A stretch of DNA of 64,000 bases. Source: Variovorax paradoxus. Its GTDB lineage: Bacteria; Pseudomonadota; Gammaproteobacteria; Burkholderiales; Burkholderiaceae_C. The notes below the pieces were generated by a model that worked only from the letters and a program-made list of their open reading frames with translations, ran no database searches and had not been told where the DNA came from. The stretch covers positions 6,885,001 through 6,949,000 of the forward strand of contig NZ_CP045644.1 of the NCBI RefSeq assembly GCF_009498455.1, written 5' to 3'. A program made the position numbers and the translations under genes. Every line of letters begins with the position of its first letter. Within the stretch, counting starts at the first letter, position 1. Below, piece after piece: positions 8,897 to 17,013 of this stretch.

Positions 8897-9874
8897 CTAG
8901 CGCGGCGCCACGGTGACCCAGTACCGCGTCGTCTGCTCGATGCGCAACGGCAGCGAGCGCGCCAGCAGCGCGAGCCCGGCGTCGGTGTCGGCCAGCGACA
9001 CGGCGCCCGACACCCGCAGGTCGGCGACCGCCGGATGGCAGCGCAGCACGCCGCTGCGGTAGCGGCCCATTTCGGCGACGACGTCTTCCAGCCGCATGTT
9101 CCGTGCGAGCAGCATGCCTTGCTCCCACAGCGTGGCGCTGTTCTCCACGGCGGCCTCGGTGCCGATGCGACCAGTTTCGAAATCGGCCTGCGTGCCGGCC
9201 CGCAGCACGCGTGACGCGCCGTCCATCGGGCGGATGTCGACGGCCTGCTCGATCACCGCGACACGGGTGGTGTGCTCGTCGAGGCGGCGCACGCTGAAGC
9301 GCGTGCCCAGGGCCCGCACCGTGCCCTGCGGCGTCTGCACCACGAACGGCCGGTACGTGGGCGACGGGTCGGCATGCGTGGTGACGAGAATCTCGCCCGC
9401 CTGCAGGTGGATGCGCCGTTCGGCGGCGGTGAACACGATGTCGACCGCGCTGGCGGTGTTGAGCACCAGCTGCGAACCGTCCGCCAGCACCATCGACTTG
9501 CGCTCGCCGGTGGCCGTGGCGACGTCGGCACTCCACTCGCGCCAGGGCATGTGGCGCCACGCGAGCCAGCCGGCCGGCGCGGCCAGCAGCAGCGCGCCCA
9601 GCATGCCCATGCCGCGCCGGCGGCTGGGTCTTTGCAGGGCCTGGAAGGTGTCCTTGCCGATGTCGGGCGGCACTTGCGCGAACACGCCCAGCATCGCCTC
9701 GGCCCGCGCCCAGGCCTGGCCGTGCGCGGGGCTCTGCTGGCGCCAGCGCTCGAAGCTGGCCTGCGCACGCGCGGCGTCGTCGCCGTAGCGCAGGGTCAGG
9801 AGCCAATCGGCGGCTTCACTCAGCAGCGCCGGGTCGGGCGCCCCATTGGCCTGCAGCGGCGGCGGGCGGTTCAT
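8897..9874 (-). CDS. fecR: FecR family anti-sigma / signal transducer
   Basis: 325 residues. The N-terminal DUF4880-type cytoplasmic domain (AADWLLTLRYGDDAARAQ, then FERWRQQSP) would bind the sigma factor. A single membrane helix lies at about 89-105. The periplasmic FecR domain follows (DGSQLVLNTASAVDIVF, then RRIHLQAGEILVTT), and the C-terminal STN-contacting part ends the protein. It lies between fecI and the receptor on the same strand, 21 bases from the sigma gene, which is the classic surface-signalling order. Its job is to carry the loaded-receptor signal across the inner membrane. Confidence 0.92.
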   Translation of the reverse strand: MNRPPPLQANGAPDPALLSEAADWLLTLRYGDDAARAQASFERWRQQSPAHGQAWARAEAMLGVFAQVPPDIGKDTFQALQRPSRRRGMGMLGALLLAAPAGWLAWRHMPWREWSADVATATGERKSMVLADGSQLVLNTASAVDIVFTAAERRIHLQAGEILVTTHADPSPTYRPFVVQTPQGTVRALGTRFSVRRLDEHTTRVAVIEQAVDIRPMDGASRVLRAGTQADFETGRIGTEAAVENSATLWEQGMLLARNMRLEDVVAEMGRYRSGVLRCHPAVADLRVSGAVSLADTDAGLALLARSLPLRIEQTTRYWVTVAPR

Positions 9875-9895
9875 CGCGTTCGGGCCGTGCGCCGC

Positions 9896-10399
9896 TCAGG
9901 CCACGGACATGCAGGCGACCAGCGCCTTGTGGATGTGGCGGCGCACCGTGATCACCGGCATGGCCATGCGCTCGGCGATCTGCGCGAGCGTGAGCTCCTC
10001 GAACTGCGCGAGCAGGAAGACCTGCCGCGTGCGCGCCGGAAGGCTGGCCAGCATCGCCTCGATGCGCAGCAGCGATTCGATGATGAGCATGCGGGCTTCG
10101 GGCGAAGGCGCCTGCGGCTCGGGCAGGTGCGCAATCGCCTCCAGGTAGGCGCGCTCCACCTCGCGCCGGCGCCAATGGTCCGCCACCAGCCCCTTGGCGA
10201 CGTGCGTCAGGAACGCGCGCGGCTCGTCGCCGAGCGATGCGGTGCGCGAGGACACCATGAGCCGCACGAAGGTGTCGTGCGCCAGGTCGGCCGCATCGCA
10301 GGCATCGCCCAGGCGGCGGCGCAGCCACGCCAGCAGCCAGCCGTGGTGATCGCTGTAGAGCGCTTCGATGGGGGTGACGGAAGGTCCGGCCGCGGGCAT
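9896..10399 (-). CDS. fecI: FecI-type ECF sigma factor
   Basis: 167 residues from the ATG at 10399; the frame extends to 10510 but through a promoter-like sequence. Sigma-70 region 2 is visible (DAADLAHDTFVRLM, then RAFLTHVAKGLVADHWRR) and region 4 at the end (LPARTRQVFLLAQFEELTLAQIAERM, with helix-turn-helix VITVRRHIHKAL). It should direct RNA polymerase to the receptor operon when FecR signals. A palindrome resembling an iron-repressor site lies about 40 bases upstream of this start. Confidence 0.92.
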   Translation of the reverse strand: MPAAGPSVTPIEALYSDHHGWLLAWLRRRLGDACDAADLAHDTFVRLMVSSRTASLGDEPRAFLTHVAKGLVADHWRRREVERAYLEAIAHLPEPQAPSPEARMLIIESLLRIEAMLASLPARTRQVFLLAQFEELTLAQIAERMAMPVITVRRHIHKALVACMSVA

Positions 10400-10438
10400 G
10401 GAGGGCAGTTCTGGAAAGCGGGCTTGGAACGACTGAAA

Positions 10439-10453
10439 TGCGAACCGTTCGCA
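10439..10453 (-). promoter_or_regulatory. Possible Fur-type operator upstream of fecI
   Basis: TGCGAA-CCG-TTCGCA is an inverted repeat inside an AT-richer stretch just ahead of the sigma-factor start. TTCGCATT-type half sites are typical of Fur boxes in beta- and gammaproteobacteria, and fecI genes are usually Fur-controlled. The match to the long 19-bp consensus is only partial. Confidence 0.4.
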
Positions 10454-10566
10454 ATTGTAATGGTTTAGTTCTTCCGTGGGGGTCGCCCGGCCACCACCGT
10501 TGCGCCGCATGCATCAGGGAATCTACGGATATATGATTCGTCGCATGGTCTTGATTGGGTTCAATT

Positions 10567-10578
10567 TTTGTATACAAA
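10567..10578 (+). promoter_or_regulatory. GntR-type operator palindrome upstream of the NCS1 permease
   Basis: TTTGTATACAAA is a perfect 12-bp palindrome 73 bases before the permease start. The same TTGTATACA core occurs upstream of the NCS2 permease near 16.9 kb. A GntR/FCD gene ends this operon and is the natural candidate to bind it. Confidence 0.5.
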
Positions 10579-10651
10579 TAACGCACCCATAAAGACGGCG
10601 CGAAATTTGCGTCAAAAAGTCCCTCATCCCAACCATGACCGAGGAAAGACC

Positions 10652-12145
10652 ATGAGCACAGTCGCCAGCCATGCCCCCGCCGGGGCCAGCGAAGCCGGCA
10701 TCGCGCCGCACGCGGAATCGAACGCCCTCATCAAGCCGGGCTACGACCCGCGCCTGACCAACGAGGACCTCGCGCCGCTCAAGAAGCAGACCTGGGGCCA
10801 ATACAACATCTTTGCGTTCTGGATGTCCGACGTGCACAGCGTGGGCGGCTACATCACGGCCGGCAGCCTGTTCGCGCTGGGCCTGTCGAGCTGGCAGGTG
10901 CTGGTGTCGCTGCTGGTGGGCATCGTGATCGTGCAGTTCTTCTGCAACCTGGTGGCCAAGCCCAGCCAGGTGACGGGCGTGCCCTACCCCGTGGTGTGCC
11001 GCGCCTCGTTCGGCGTGCTGGGCGCCAACATCCCGGCCATCATCCGCGGGCTGATCGCGGTGGCCTGGTACGGCGTGCAGACGTACCTGGCGTCGGCGGC
11101 CTTCATGGTGCTGGCGCTGCACATGGCGCCGAGCCTGGCGCCGTATGCCGACGTCGCGCAGCACGGCTTCGTCGGCCTCTCGGCCCTGGGCTGGGTGGCG
11201 TTCATGGTCATGTGGGTGCTGCAGGCCTTCGTGTTCTGGCACGGCATGGAAGCCATTCGCAAGTTCATCGACTGGGCCGGCCCGGCGGTGTACGTGGTGA
11301 TGGCGGTGCTGTGCGGCTGGCTGGTGTGGAAGGCCGGCTGGCAAAACATCGACCTGAACCTGGGCGGCATCAAGTTCCAGGGCTGGGACGCGCTGCCCGT
11401 GATGCTCTCGGCCATTGCGCTGGTGGTGAGCTACTTCAGCGGCCCGATGCTGAACTTCGGCGACTTCTCCCGCTACGGCAAGAGCTTCGACGCAGTGAAG
11501 AAGGGCAACTTCTGGGGCCTGCCGATCAACTTCGTGTTCTTCTCGCTGCTGACGGTGATCACCACCGCCGCCACGCTGCCCGTTTTCGGTGAACTGATCA
11601 CCGACCCGGTGCACACCGTGGGCAAGATCGACAGCACCACCGCCGTCGTGCTGGGCGCGCTGACCTTCATGATCGCGACCATCGGCATCAACATCGTGGC
11701 CAACTTCGTGTCGCCGGCCTTCGACTTCTCGAACGTGGCGCCGCAGCACATCAGCTGGCGCACGGGCGGCATGATCGCCGCGGTGGGCTCGGTGTTTCTC
11801 ACGCCCTGGAACCTTTACAACAGCCCCGAGGTCATTCACTACACGCTCGACGTGCTGGGCTCGTTCATCGGGCCGCTGTTCGGCATCCTCATTGCCGACT
11901 ACTACATCGTGCGCAAGCAGCAGATCGACGTCGACTCGCTCTACACCATGAGCAAGCAGGGCAAGTACTGGTACAGCGGCGGCTACAACCCGAAGGCGAT
12001 CCAGGCGCTGGTGCCCTCGGCGCTCGTGCCCATCCTGTGCGTGATGGTGCCGACGCTGCGCGGCGCCGCCAACTACGCGTGGTTCATCGGCATGGCCCTG
12101 GGCTTCGTGCTCTACGTGCTGCTGAACCGCAACCACAAGACTTGA
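10652..12145 (+). CDS. NCS1 family nucleobase/allantoin/hydantoin permease
   Basis: 497 residues, about 12 membrane helices. ATG at 10652 with GAGGAAAG about 6 bases before it; a longer TTG frame starts inside the operator palindrome and is rejected. NCS1 hallmarks are GQYNIFAFWMSDVHSVGGY in helix 1, PYPVVCRASFGVLGANIP, and the late FGDFSRYGKS and PAFDFSNVAP segments. The family couples uptake of cytosine, uracil, allantoin or hydantoins to Na+ or H+. The racemase gene follows by 27 bases, and an allantoate amidohydrolase lies in the same window, so allantoin or a hydantoin is the most likely cargo. Confidence 0.9.
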   Translation: MSTVASHAPAGASEAGIAPHAESNALIKPGYDPRLTNEDLAPLKKQTWGQYNIFAFWMSDVHSVGGYITAGSLFALGLSSWQVLVSLLVGIVIVQFFCNLVAKPSQVTGVPYPVVCRASFGVLGANIPAIIRGLIAVAWYGVQTYLASAAFMVLALHMAPSLAPYADVAQHGFVGLSALGWVAFMVMWVLQAFVFWHGMEAIRKFIDWAGPAVYVVMAVLCGWLVWKAGWQNIDLNLGGIKFQGWDALPVMLSAIALVVSYFSGPMLNFGDFSRYGKSFDAVKKGNFWGLPINFVFFSLLTVITTAATLPVFGELITDPVHTVGKIDSTTAVVLGALTFMIATIGINIVANFVSPAFDFSNVAPQHISWRTGGMIAAVGSVFLTPWNLYNSPEVIHYTLDVLGSFIGPLFGILIADYYIVRKQQIDVDSLYTMSKQGKYWYSGGYNPKAIQALVPSALVPILCVMVPTLRGAANYAWFIGMALGFVLYVLLNRNHKT

Positions 12146-12172
12146 AACACTGACTGAAGAAGGGAGCGCGCC

Positions 12173-12910
12173 GTGCGCATCAAGATCATCAACCCCAACA
12201 CCACCTGGCGCATGACCGAGAAGATCGGTGCCTGCGCCCGCGCGGTGGCGCACGCCGGCACCGAGATCGTGGCCGTGAGCCCGGCCATGGGGCCGGTCTC
12301 CATCGAGAGCCATTACGACGAGGCGCTGGCCGTGCCGGGGTTGCTGCAGGAGATCGCGGCGGGCGAGCGCGACGGCATCGATGGCTACGTGATCGCCTGC
12401 TTCGGCGATCCGGGCCTGAAGGCCGCCCGCGAACTCGCACGCGGCCCCGTGGTCGGCATCGCCGAAGCGGCGATGCACCTGGCCAGCATGATCGGCAGCC
12501 GCTTCAGCGTGGTGACCACGCTGGGCCGCACCATGGGCCAGGCCTGGCACCTGGCCGAGATCTACGGCATGGAGCGCTTCTGCGCCAACGTGCGCGCCTG
12601 CGAGCTGCCGGTGCTCGAGCTGGAAGAGCCCGGCTCCAACGCCCGCGAACGCATCGTCGACGAGTGCCGGCGCGCGCTCGAAGAAGACGGCGCCGACTGC
12701 ATCGTGCTGGGCTGCGCCGGCATGGCCGACCTGTGCGAACACATCGAGCAGGTGCTCGGCGTGCCGGTGATCGACGGCGTGGCCGCGGGCACCAAGCTCA
12801 TCGAATCGCTCGTGGCGCTGAAGCTGCGCACCAGCAAGCGCGGCGAACTCGCAAAGCCTTTGCCCAAGCCCATCATTGGCGCACTCGAAGGCTTCACGCT
12901 GACGCGCTGA
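12173..12910 (+). CDS. Hydantoin/allantoin racemase (Asp/Glu racemase superfamily)
   Basis: 245 residues, GTG start at 12173 preceded by AAGGGAGCG. The N-terminus MRIKIINPNTTWRMT is the family signature. The two catalytic cysteines are C76 (ACFGDPG) and C181 (LGCAGMA), so a cofactor-independent two-base racemisation is expected. Members convert D- and L-5-substituted hydantoins or R- and S-allantoin. Lying between an NCS1 permease and a GntR regulator, and with purine-degradation genes nearby, allantoin racemase (HpxA-like) is favoured over a D-amino-acid hydantoin system because no hydantoinase gene is present here. Confidence 0.85.
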   Translation: MRIKIINPNTTWRMTEKIGACARAVAHAGTEIVAVSPAMGPVSIESHYDEALAVPGLLQEIAAGERDGIDGYVIACFGDPGLKAARELARGPVVGIAEAAMHLASMIGSRFSVVTTLGRTMGQAWHLAEIYGMERFCANVRACELPVLELEEPGSNARERIVDECRRALEEDGADCIVLGCAGMADLCEHIEQVLGVPVIDGVAAGTKLIESLVALKLRTSKRGELAKPLPKPIIGALEGFTLTR

Positions 12911-12924
12911 AGCACAATCGACGG

Positions 12925-13683
12925 ATGCCCCGCGCCAGTTCCAAACCATCCGCCTCCTCCGCCGCCCCCGTTGCCGCACCGGCCGAGAACGGCACGGCGC
13001 CGGCCGACAAGAACAGTTCCATCGAAAGCATCGCCAACGACATCGCCACCGCGATCGTCGAGAAGCGCCTGCCGCCGGGCACCTGGCTGCGCGAAGAGGC
13101 GCTGGGCCGCGTCTATTCGGTGAGCCGCACCAAGGTGCGCGCGGCGCTGCTGATGCTGTCGAAGGACAAGCTCATCGAGATGATTCCCGACAAGGGTGCC
13201 TTCGTCTGCCAGCCCACGGTGGACGAGGCGCGCGAGGTGTTCGCGGTGCGCCGCATCCTCGAGCGCGAGGTGGTGCGCCTGTTCATCGCCAATGCGCGGC
13301 CACGCGACTACCAGACGCTCGAGCAGCACATCAAGTTCGAACGCGCGGCGCTGCGCCAGAGCACGATGGGCACGGTGCGCGAGAAATTGCTGGGCGACTT
13401 TCACGTGGCGCTGGCCGAGGCCACGGGCAACCACACGCTGGCCGAGATGGTGCGCGAACTGGTCGCGCGCAGCTCGCTGATCGCGATGCTGTATCACTCG
13501 TCGAACGACCCGCACTGCTCGTCCGACGAGCACTCCGACTTCCTGCGCCTGTGCCGCAAGGGCGACGTGGAAGCGGCCGCGACCTGCATGATCGAGCACC
13601 TCGAACGCATCGAGGCGAGCCTCGAACTGGGCACCGAAAAGCCTGATCGCCAGCTCGACCTGGTGAAGGCGCTGCTGGCCTGA
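12925..13683 (+). CDS. GntR family regulator, FCD (FadR) subfamily
   Basis: 252 residues from the ATG at 12925. After a disordered Ala/Ser/Pro-rich tail (1-35) comes the winged helix (SIESIANDIATAIVEKRLPPG, LGRVYSVSRTKVRAALLML), then the all-helical FCD ligand domain. Its metal-type residues are in DFHVALAEATGNH and SSDEHSDFL. It is 14 bases after the racemase, so it is co-transcribed with it. It probably senses a purine or ureide intermediate and binds the TTGTATACAA-type sites ahead of the NCS1 and NCS2 permeases. Confidence 0.88.
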   Translation: MPRASSKPSASSAAPVAAPAENGTAPADKNSSIESIANDIATAIVEKRLPPGTWLREEALGRVYSVSRTKVRAALLMLSKDKLIEMIPDKGAFVCQPTVDEAREVFAVRRILEREVVRLFIANARPRDYQTLEQHIKFERAALRQSTMGTVREKLLGDFHVALAEATGNHTLAEMVRELVARSSLIAMLYHSSNDPHCSSDEHSDFLRLCRKGDVEAAATCMIEHLERIEASLELGTEKPDRQLDLVKALLA

Positions 13684-13701
13684 AAGGGCCCCTGCCTCGA
13701 C

Positions 13702-14403
13702 TCAACGTTTGGGCTTGGCTTTCGCCGGGCGCTTCTTGGGCGCGCGCGGAGCGGGGCCTTCCGGTGCGACAGCGACCTCTTTCAGGCGGTCCGCACTTGC
13801 AATCAGTCCACGCAGGAACACCATGATCAGCCGCCCCGAGGGATCGGGGCGCGTGCTCATGCGCTGCAATGCCAGCCCGTGCGACAGGGCCATGAAGGCT
13901 GCGGCCAGTTCTTCCGGTGCAGCGGGAAGCATGCGTCCGAGCTTGTGGAACAACTGGCCGATCACGCCACCGATTTCGGACCGGTGCCGGTCCCACACCT
14001 TCTTGTATTCCTGCGCGAAGCTTTGACTGCGGTTGGCATGCAGCTGAAGCTCGATGGACAGCATGCACCAGTCGGCATCGTGATTGAGTGTGGAAGCCCA
14101 GGCTTCCAGCTCGGCAAGCATCTGCTCGGGCGCTTGCCGTTCGTCGCCCATGGCCTTGAAAAGCTGCAGTGCTTCCGCTTCCATGTGCCGGCGCAGCAGT
14201 TCCAGCAGGACGTCTTCCTTGCTCGAAAAGTTCGAATAGAAGGCGCCTTGGGAGTAGCCCGCCTTGTCCGCGATGTCGCGGATCGACGCGCCCCCATAGC
14301 CGTTCGACACAAACAGCTGCTGCGCGGTTTCGATCAGGCGCTCGCGCGTCTGCGCCCTGCTTTCCTCGCGGGTCAGGCGCGTTTTGGCGGTCGTCGGGGT
14401 CAT
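13702..14403 (-). CDS. TetR family repressor
   Basis: 233 residues; ATG at 14403 chosen over an in-frame upstream codon inside the shared promoter. The N-terminal helix-turn-helix is typical: ERLIETAQQLFVSNGYGGAS, then IRDIADKAGYSQGAFYSNFSSK. The C-terminal ligand domain is not specific, and the tail is very Lys/Pro-rich (KKRPAKAKPKR). It is transcribed away from the epimerase/esterase pair, and palindromes in the 152-bp gap are suited to control both directions. Confidence 0.88.
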   Translation of the reverse strand: MTPTTAKTRLTREESRAQTRERLIETAQQLFVSNGYGGASIRDIADKAGYSQGAFYSNFSSKEDVLLELLRRHMEAEALQLFKAMGDERQAPEQMLAELEAWASTLNHDADWCMLSIELQLHANRSQSFAQEYKKVWDRHRSEIGGVIGQLFHKLGRMLPAAPEELAAAFMALSHGLALQRMSTRPDPSGRLIMVFLRGLIASADRLKEVAVAPEGPAPRAPKKRPAKAKPKR

Positions 14404-14483
14404 GGCCGAAAAGATATCACATGAACTTTGGATAGCAGCTGGCTGTCTTTCGTCCGCTCGGCGCGCAGCCCGGAAGTCACTTT

Positions 14484-14499
14484 CAAATATCACTTGATA
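14484..14499. promoter_or_regulatory. Palindromic operator between tetR and the epimerase gene
   Basis: AATATCA-CT-TGATATT is a perfect inverted repeat. A second one, TCAAA-ACTCG-TTTGA, follows at 14521-14535. The surrounding 14404-14555 gap is clearly AT-richer than its neighbours and holds the divergent promoters. These are the likely TetR binding sites. Confidence 0.55.
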
Positions 14500-14555
14500 T
14501 TCAGGAATGGCAACGCTACATTCAAAACTCGTTTGATTTTTGAAATTCGATTGAT

Positions 14556-15614
14556 ATGGAAAAATCCAAGGCCTTGAGAACCGCGTTCGTCACCGGCGCG
14601 ACCGGCCTTCTCGGCAACAACCTCGTGCGCGAACTGGTCGCGCGCGGCGTCTTCGTCAAGGCCCTTGTTCGCTCGAAGGCCAAGGGACAGCAGCAGTTTG
14701 CGGGGATGAAGGGCGTCGAGCTGGTGCTGGGCGACATGGCCGATGTGCGCGCGTTCTCCCGCGCGCTGCAAGGGTGCGACGTGGTGTTCCACACCGCCGC
14801 GTTCTTCCGGGACAACTTCAAGGGCGGCAGCCACTGGGCAGAGCTCAAGCGCATCAATGTGGACGGCACCCGGCAGCTCATCGAGCAGGCCCACGCGGCC
14901 GGCATCCGGCGCTTCGTGCAGACCTCGTCCATCGCGGTGCTGAACGGCGAACCCGGCGTGCCCATGGACGAGACCTGCCTGCGCGACCTGGCGGATGCCA
15001 GTGACGACTACTACCGCAGCAAGATCATGGCCGACCAGGTCGTGCTGGCCTTTCTGGGCACGCACCCGGACATGCATGCGACCTTTGTCCTGCCCGGATG
15101 GATGTGGGGCCCGGCCGACATCGGTCCCACCTCGTCAGGACAGTTCGTCAACGATGTGGTGCTCGGCAAACTACCCGGGCTCGTGCCCGGCAGCTTTTCC
15201 GTTGTCGATGCCCGCGACGTGGCACAGGCGCAGATCTCGGCCGCGGAACACGGCCAGCGCGGTGAGCGCTATCTGGCAGCCGGTCGCCACATGACGATGC
15301 AGGAACTGGTGCCCCTGGTCGGAAAGATCGCGGGCATCCGTACGCCGACACGCCACCTGCCCTTTCCGCTCCTGTACCTGCTGGCGGCCGTGCAGGAGCT
15401 CTATGCGCGGGCCACCGGCAAGCCCATCTTGCTCAGCCTGGCCACCGTGCGGCTCATGCGCAAAGAGGCGGGACGCAGCCATTTCAATCACACGAAGAGC
15501 GAACAGAAGCTTCAACTGAAGTTTCGCCCGATCGAGCAGACCGTGGCCGACACGCTCGCCTGGTACCGCGGCAATGGCTGGCTGCCCGGTGTGACGACCC
15601 GAACCGAATCCTGA
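14556..15614 (+). CDS. NAD-dependent epimerase/dehydratase (dihydroflavonol-reductase-like SDR)
   Basis: 352 residues. The extended-SDR nucleotide site is GATGLLG (14-20). The catalytic pair Y152-x3-K156 lies in DYYRSK, with TSSIAVL at about 123-129 supplying the Ser. The family reduces ketones or epimerises sugar nucleotides; resemblance to dihydroflavonol-4-reductase-like proteins makes a reductase more likely. It is divergent from the TetR gene and 16 bases upstream of a secreted esterase. The real substrate is unknown. Confidence 0.83.
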   Translation: MEKSKALRTAFVTGATGLLGNNLVRELVARGVFVKALVRSKAKGQQQFAGMKGVELVLGDMADVRAFSRALQGCDVVFHTAAFFRDNFKGGSHWAELKRINVDGTRQLIEQAHAAGIRRFVQTSSIAVLNGEPGVPMDETCLRDLADASDDYYRSKIMADQVVLAFLGTHPDMHATFVLPGWMWGPADIGPTSSGQFVNDVVLGKLPGLVPGSFSVVDARDVAQAQISAAEHGQRGERYLAAGRHMTMQELVPLVGKIAGIRTPTRHLPFPLLYLLAAVQELYARATGKPILLSLATVRLMRKEAGRSHFNHTKSEQKLQLKFRPIEQTVADTLAWYRGNGWLPGVTTRTES

Positions 15615-15630
15615 ACGAAGAAAAAAGACC

Positions 15631-16887
15631 ATGACAAACAGATTGATCCTGAAACTCTCGACAGCCTTCGCCGCTGTTCTTTGCATCGCAGCAGCGCCGC
15701 AAGCCTCCGCGGCCCGGAGCCTTCCTGCTGCCAAGGCCGCGCCCAGCATGGCCGAGTTCTGCAACAAGGGCCAAGCGGCGTATCCGGACGGCATCGCTCG
15801 CATGCACCCTTCGTTCAAATTCAACATCTGCTGGTGGCTCGAGGATGCCGGCATCGAAGCAAGCACCTTCGACGACATCGCCGCAGCGCTGCCTGAACAC
15901 ACCGGCCCGTCGCAAGCGGTCTGGCAGGCGACGTTCAACACGCCCGCCCAACTGCACCTGGAGCGCGCCCGCGCATTCGAAGCACAAGCCAACAACGCCG
16001 CCGCATCGGCCGAATACAAGAAAGCCGCTTTCTACCTGCGGATGAACCGGCTTCCCAAGCGTGTGCCCACGCCCGATCTGCAGGCGACCGAACGCGCCCA
16101 TGCGCTGCTGGGAAAGCCACTGCAACGCATCGCATTCAAGGCCGGCGCGAAAGAATTCACCGGCTACTTCCGTGCGCCGCCCGCACGGCCGGGCCGCAAC
16201 GAGAAGCTGCCGGTGCTGGTGATTCTGGGTGGCCTCGACAACCTGAAGACCGAGATGATCCGGCACAGTGATTACTTCATGGGTCGGGGCTTCGCCACCT
16301 TCATCGTGGAGAACCCGGACACCGGCGAGAACCCGCTGGCGTTCCGTCCGGAATCGCACGTGATGTTCGACGCCGTGGCCGAGTACATCAAGACCCGCAG
16401 CGACCTGGACACGAGCCGGGTGGCCGTGTACGGCTGGAGCATGGGCGGCTACCTGGGAACGCTCGGCGGGCTGAGCAACGACTTCTACAAAGCCGTCGTC
16501 AATGTGGGCGGCCCCAGCGATGTGAGCTTTGGACAAGCGCATTGCAAGGTGGCGCCGGCCTGGATCGTCGCGCCCTACACCGTGTTCGCGAACATGAATC
16601 CGCAGACCACGCCGCGCGAAGCGATGTGCGCGTACTACGAAGCCTTCCAGCTCTCACGCCAGTTGAAGAACCCCACCGCGGTGCAGCTGCGCAAACCCAT
16701 CCTCATGGTGAACGGCGCGCTCGAAGACCTCGTCTCCAAAGACGAGCCCGCCGCGCTTTCGGCGCTTGGCTTCAACGTGACGCAACTGGTCTTCGGGGAA
16801 GACGGCCACACGGCGGAATCGAACATGAGCGAGCACTTCGAGTTCACGGCGAACTGGCTCATGCGGCGACTGAAGATGGGAGACTGA
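15631..16887 (+). CDS. Secreted alpha/beta hydrolase (FrsA-like esterase)
   Basis: 418 residues with a cleavable signal peptide (LSTAFAAVLCIAAAPQASA, residues 9-27). The hydrolase core begins near residue 165. The nucleophile is S270 in VYGWSMGGYLG, and the late EDGHTAE motif supplies the His. The arrangement resembles FrsA/DUF1100-type and pseudooxynicotine-hydrolase-like enzymes, in which a helical N-terminal domain caps the site. AAGAAAAAAG precedes the ATG. Co-transcription with the SDR gene, under the TetR repressor, suggests inducible processing of an outside compound. Confidence 0.8.
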   Translation: MTNRLILKLSTAFAAVLCIAAAPQASAARSLPAAKAAPSMAEFCNKGQAAYPDGIARMHPSFKFNICWWLEDAGIEASTFDDIAAALPEHTGPSQAVWQATFNTPAQLHLERARAFEAQANNAAASAEYKKAAFYLRMNRLPKRVPTPDLQATERAHALLGKPLQRIAFKAGAKEFTGYFRAPPARPGRNEKLPVLVILGGLDNLKTEMIRHSDYFMGRGFATFIVENPDTGENPLAFRPESHVMFDAVAEYIKTRSDLDTSRVAVYGWSMGGYLGTLGGLSNDFYKAVVNVGGPSDVSFGQAHCKVAPAWIVAPYTVFANMNPQTTPREAMCAYYEAFQLSRQLKNPTAVQLRKPILMVNGALEDLVSKDEPAALSALGFNVTQLVFGEDGHTAESNMSEHFEFTANWLMRRLKMGD

Positions 16888-16921
16888 TTCGGGTTTACCT
16901 GAATCTGGATTGCCGCATAAA

Positions 16922-16945
16922 TTGTATACAGTTTCGCGTACACAA
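16922..16945 (+). promoter_or_regulatory. TTGTATACA operator upstream of the NCS2 permease
   Basis: TTGTATACAG (16922-16931) repeats the core seen ahead of the NCS1 permease. GCGTACACAA (16936-16945) is a degenerate second copy in the opposite orientation. It lies about 70 bases before the permease start and after the esterase stop. Confidence 0.5.
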
Positions 16946-17013
16946 CTGGTGTGCGCGACGGATCTCCGGCGCGCATCACTGCTCCCGTTCCCTCGCCGCG
17001 CCAGGAGACAACG

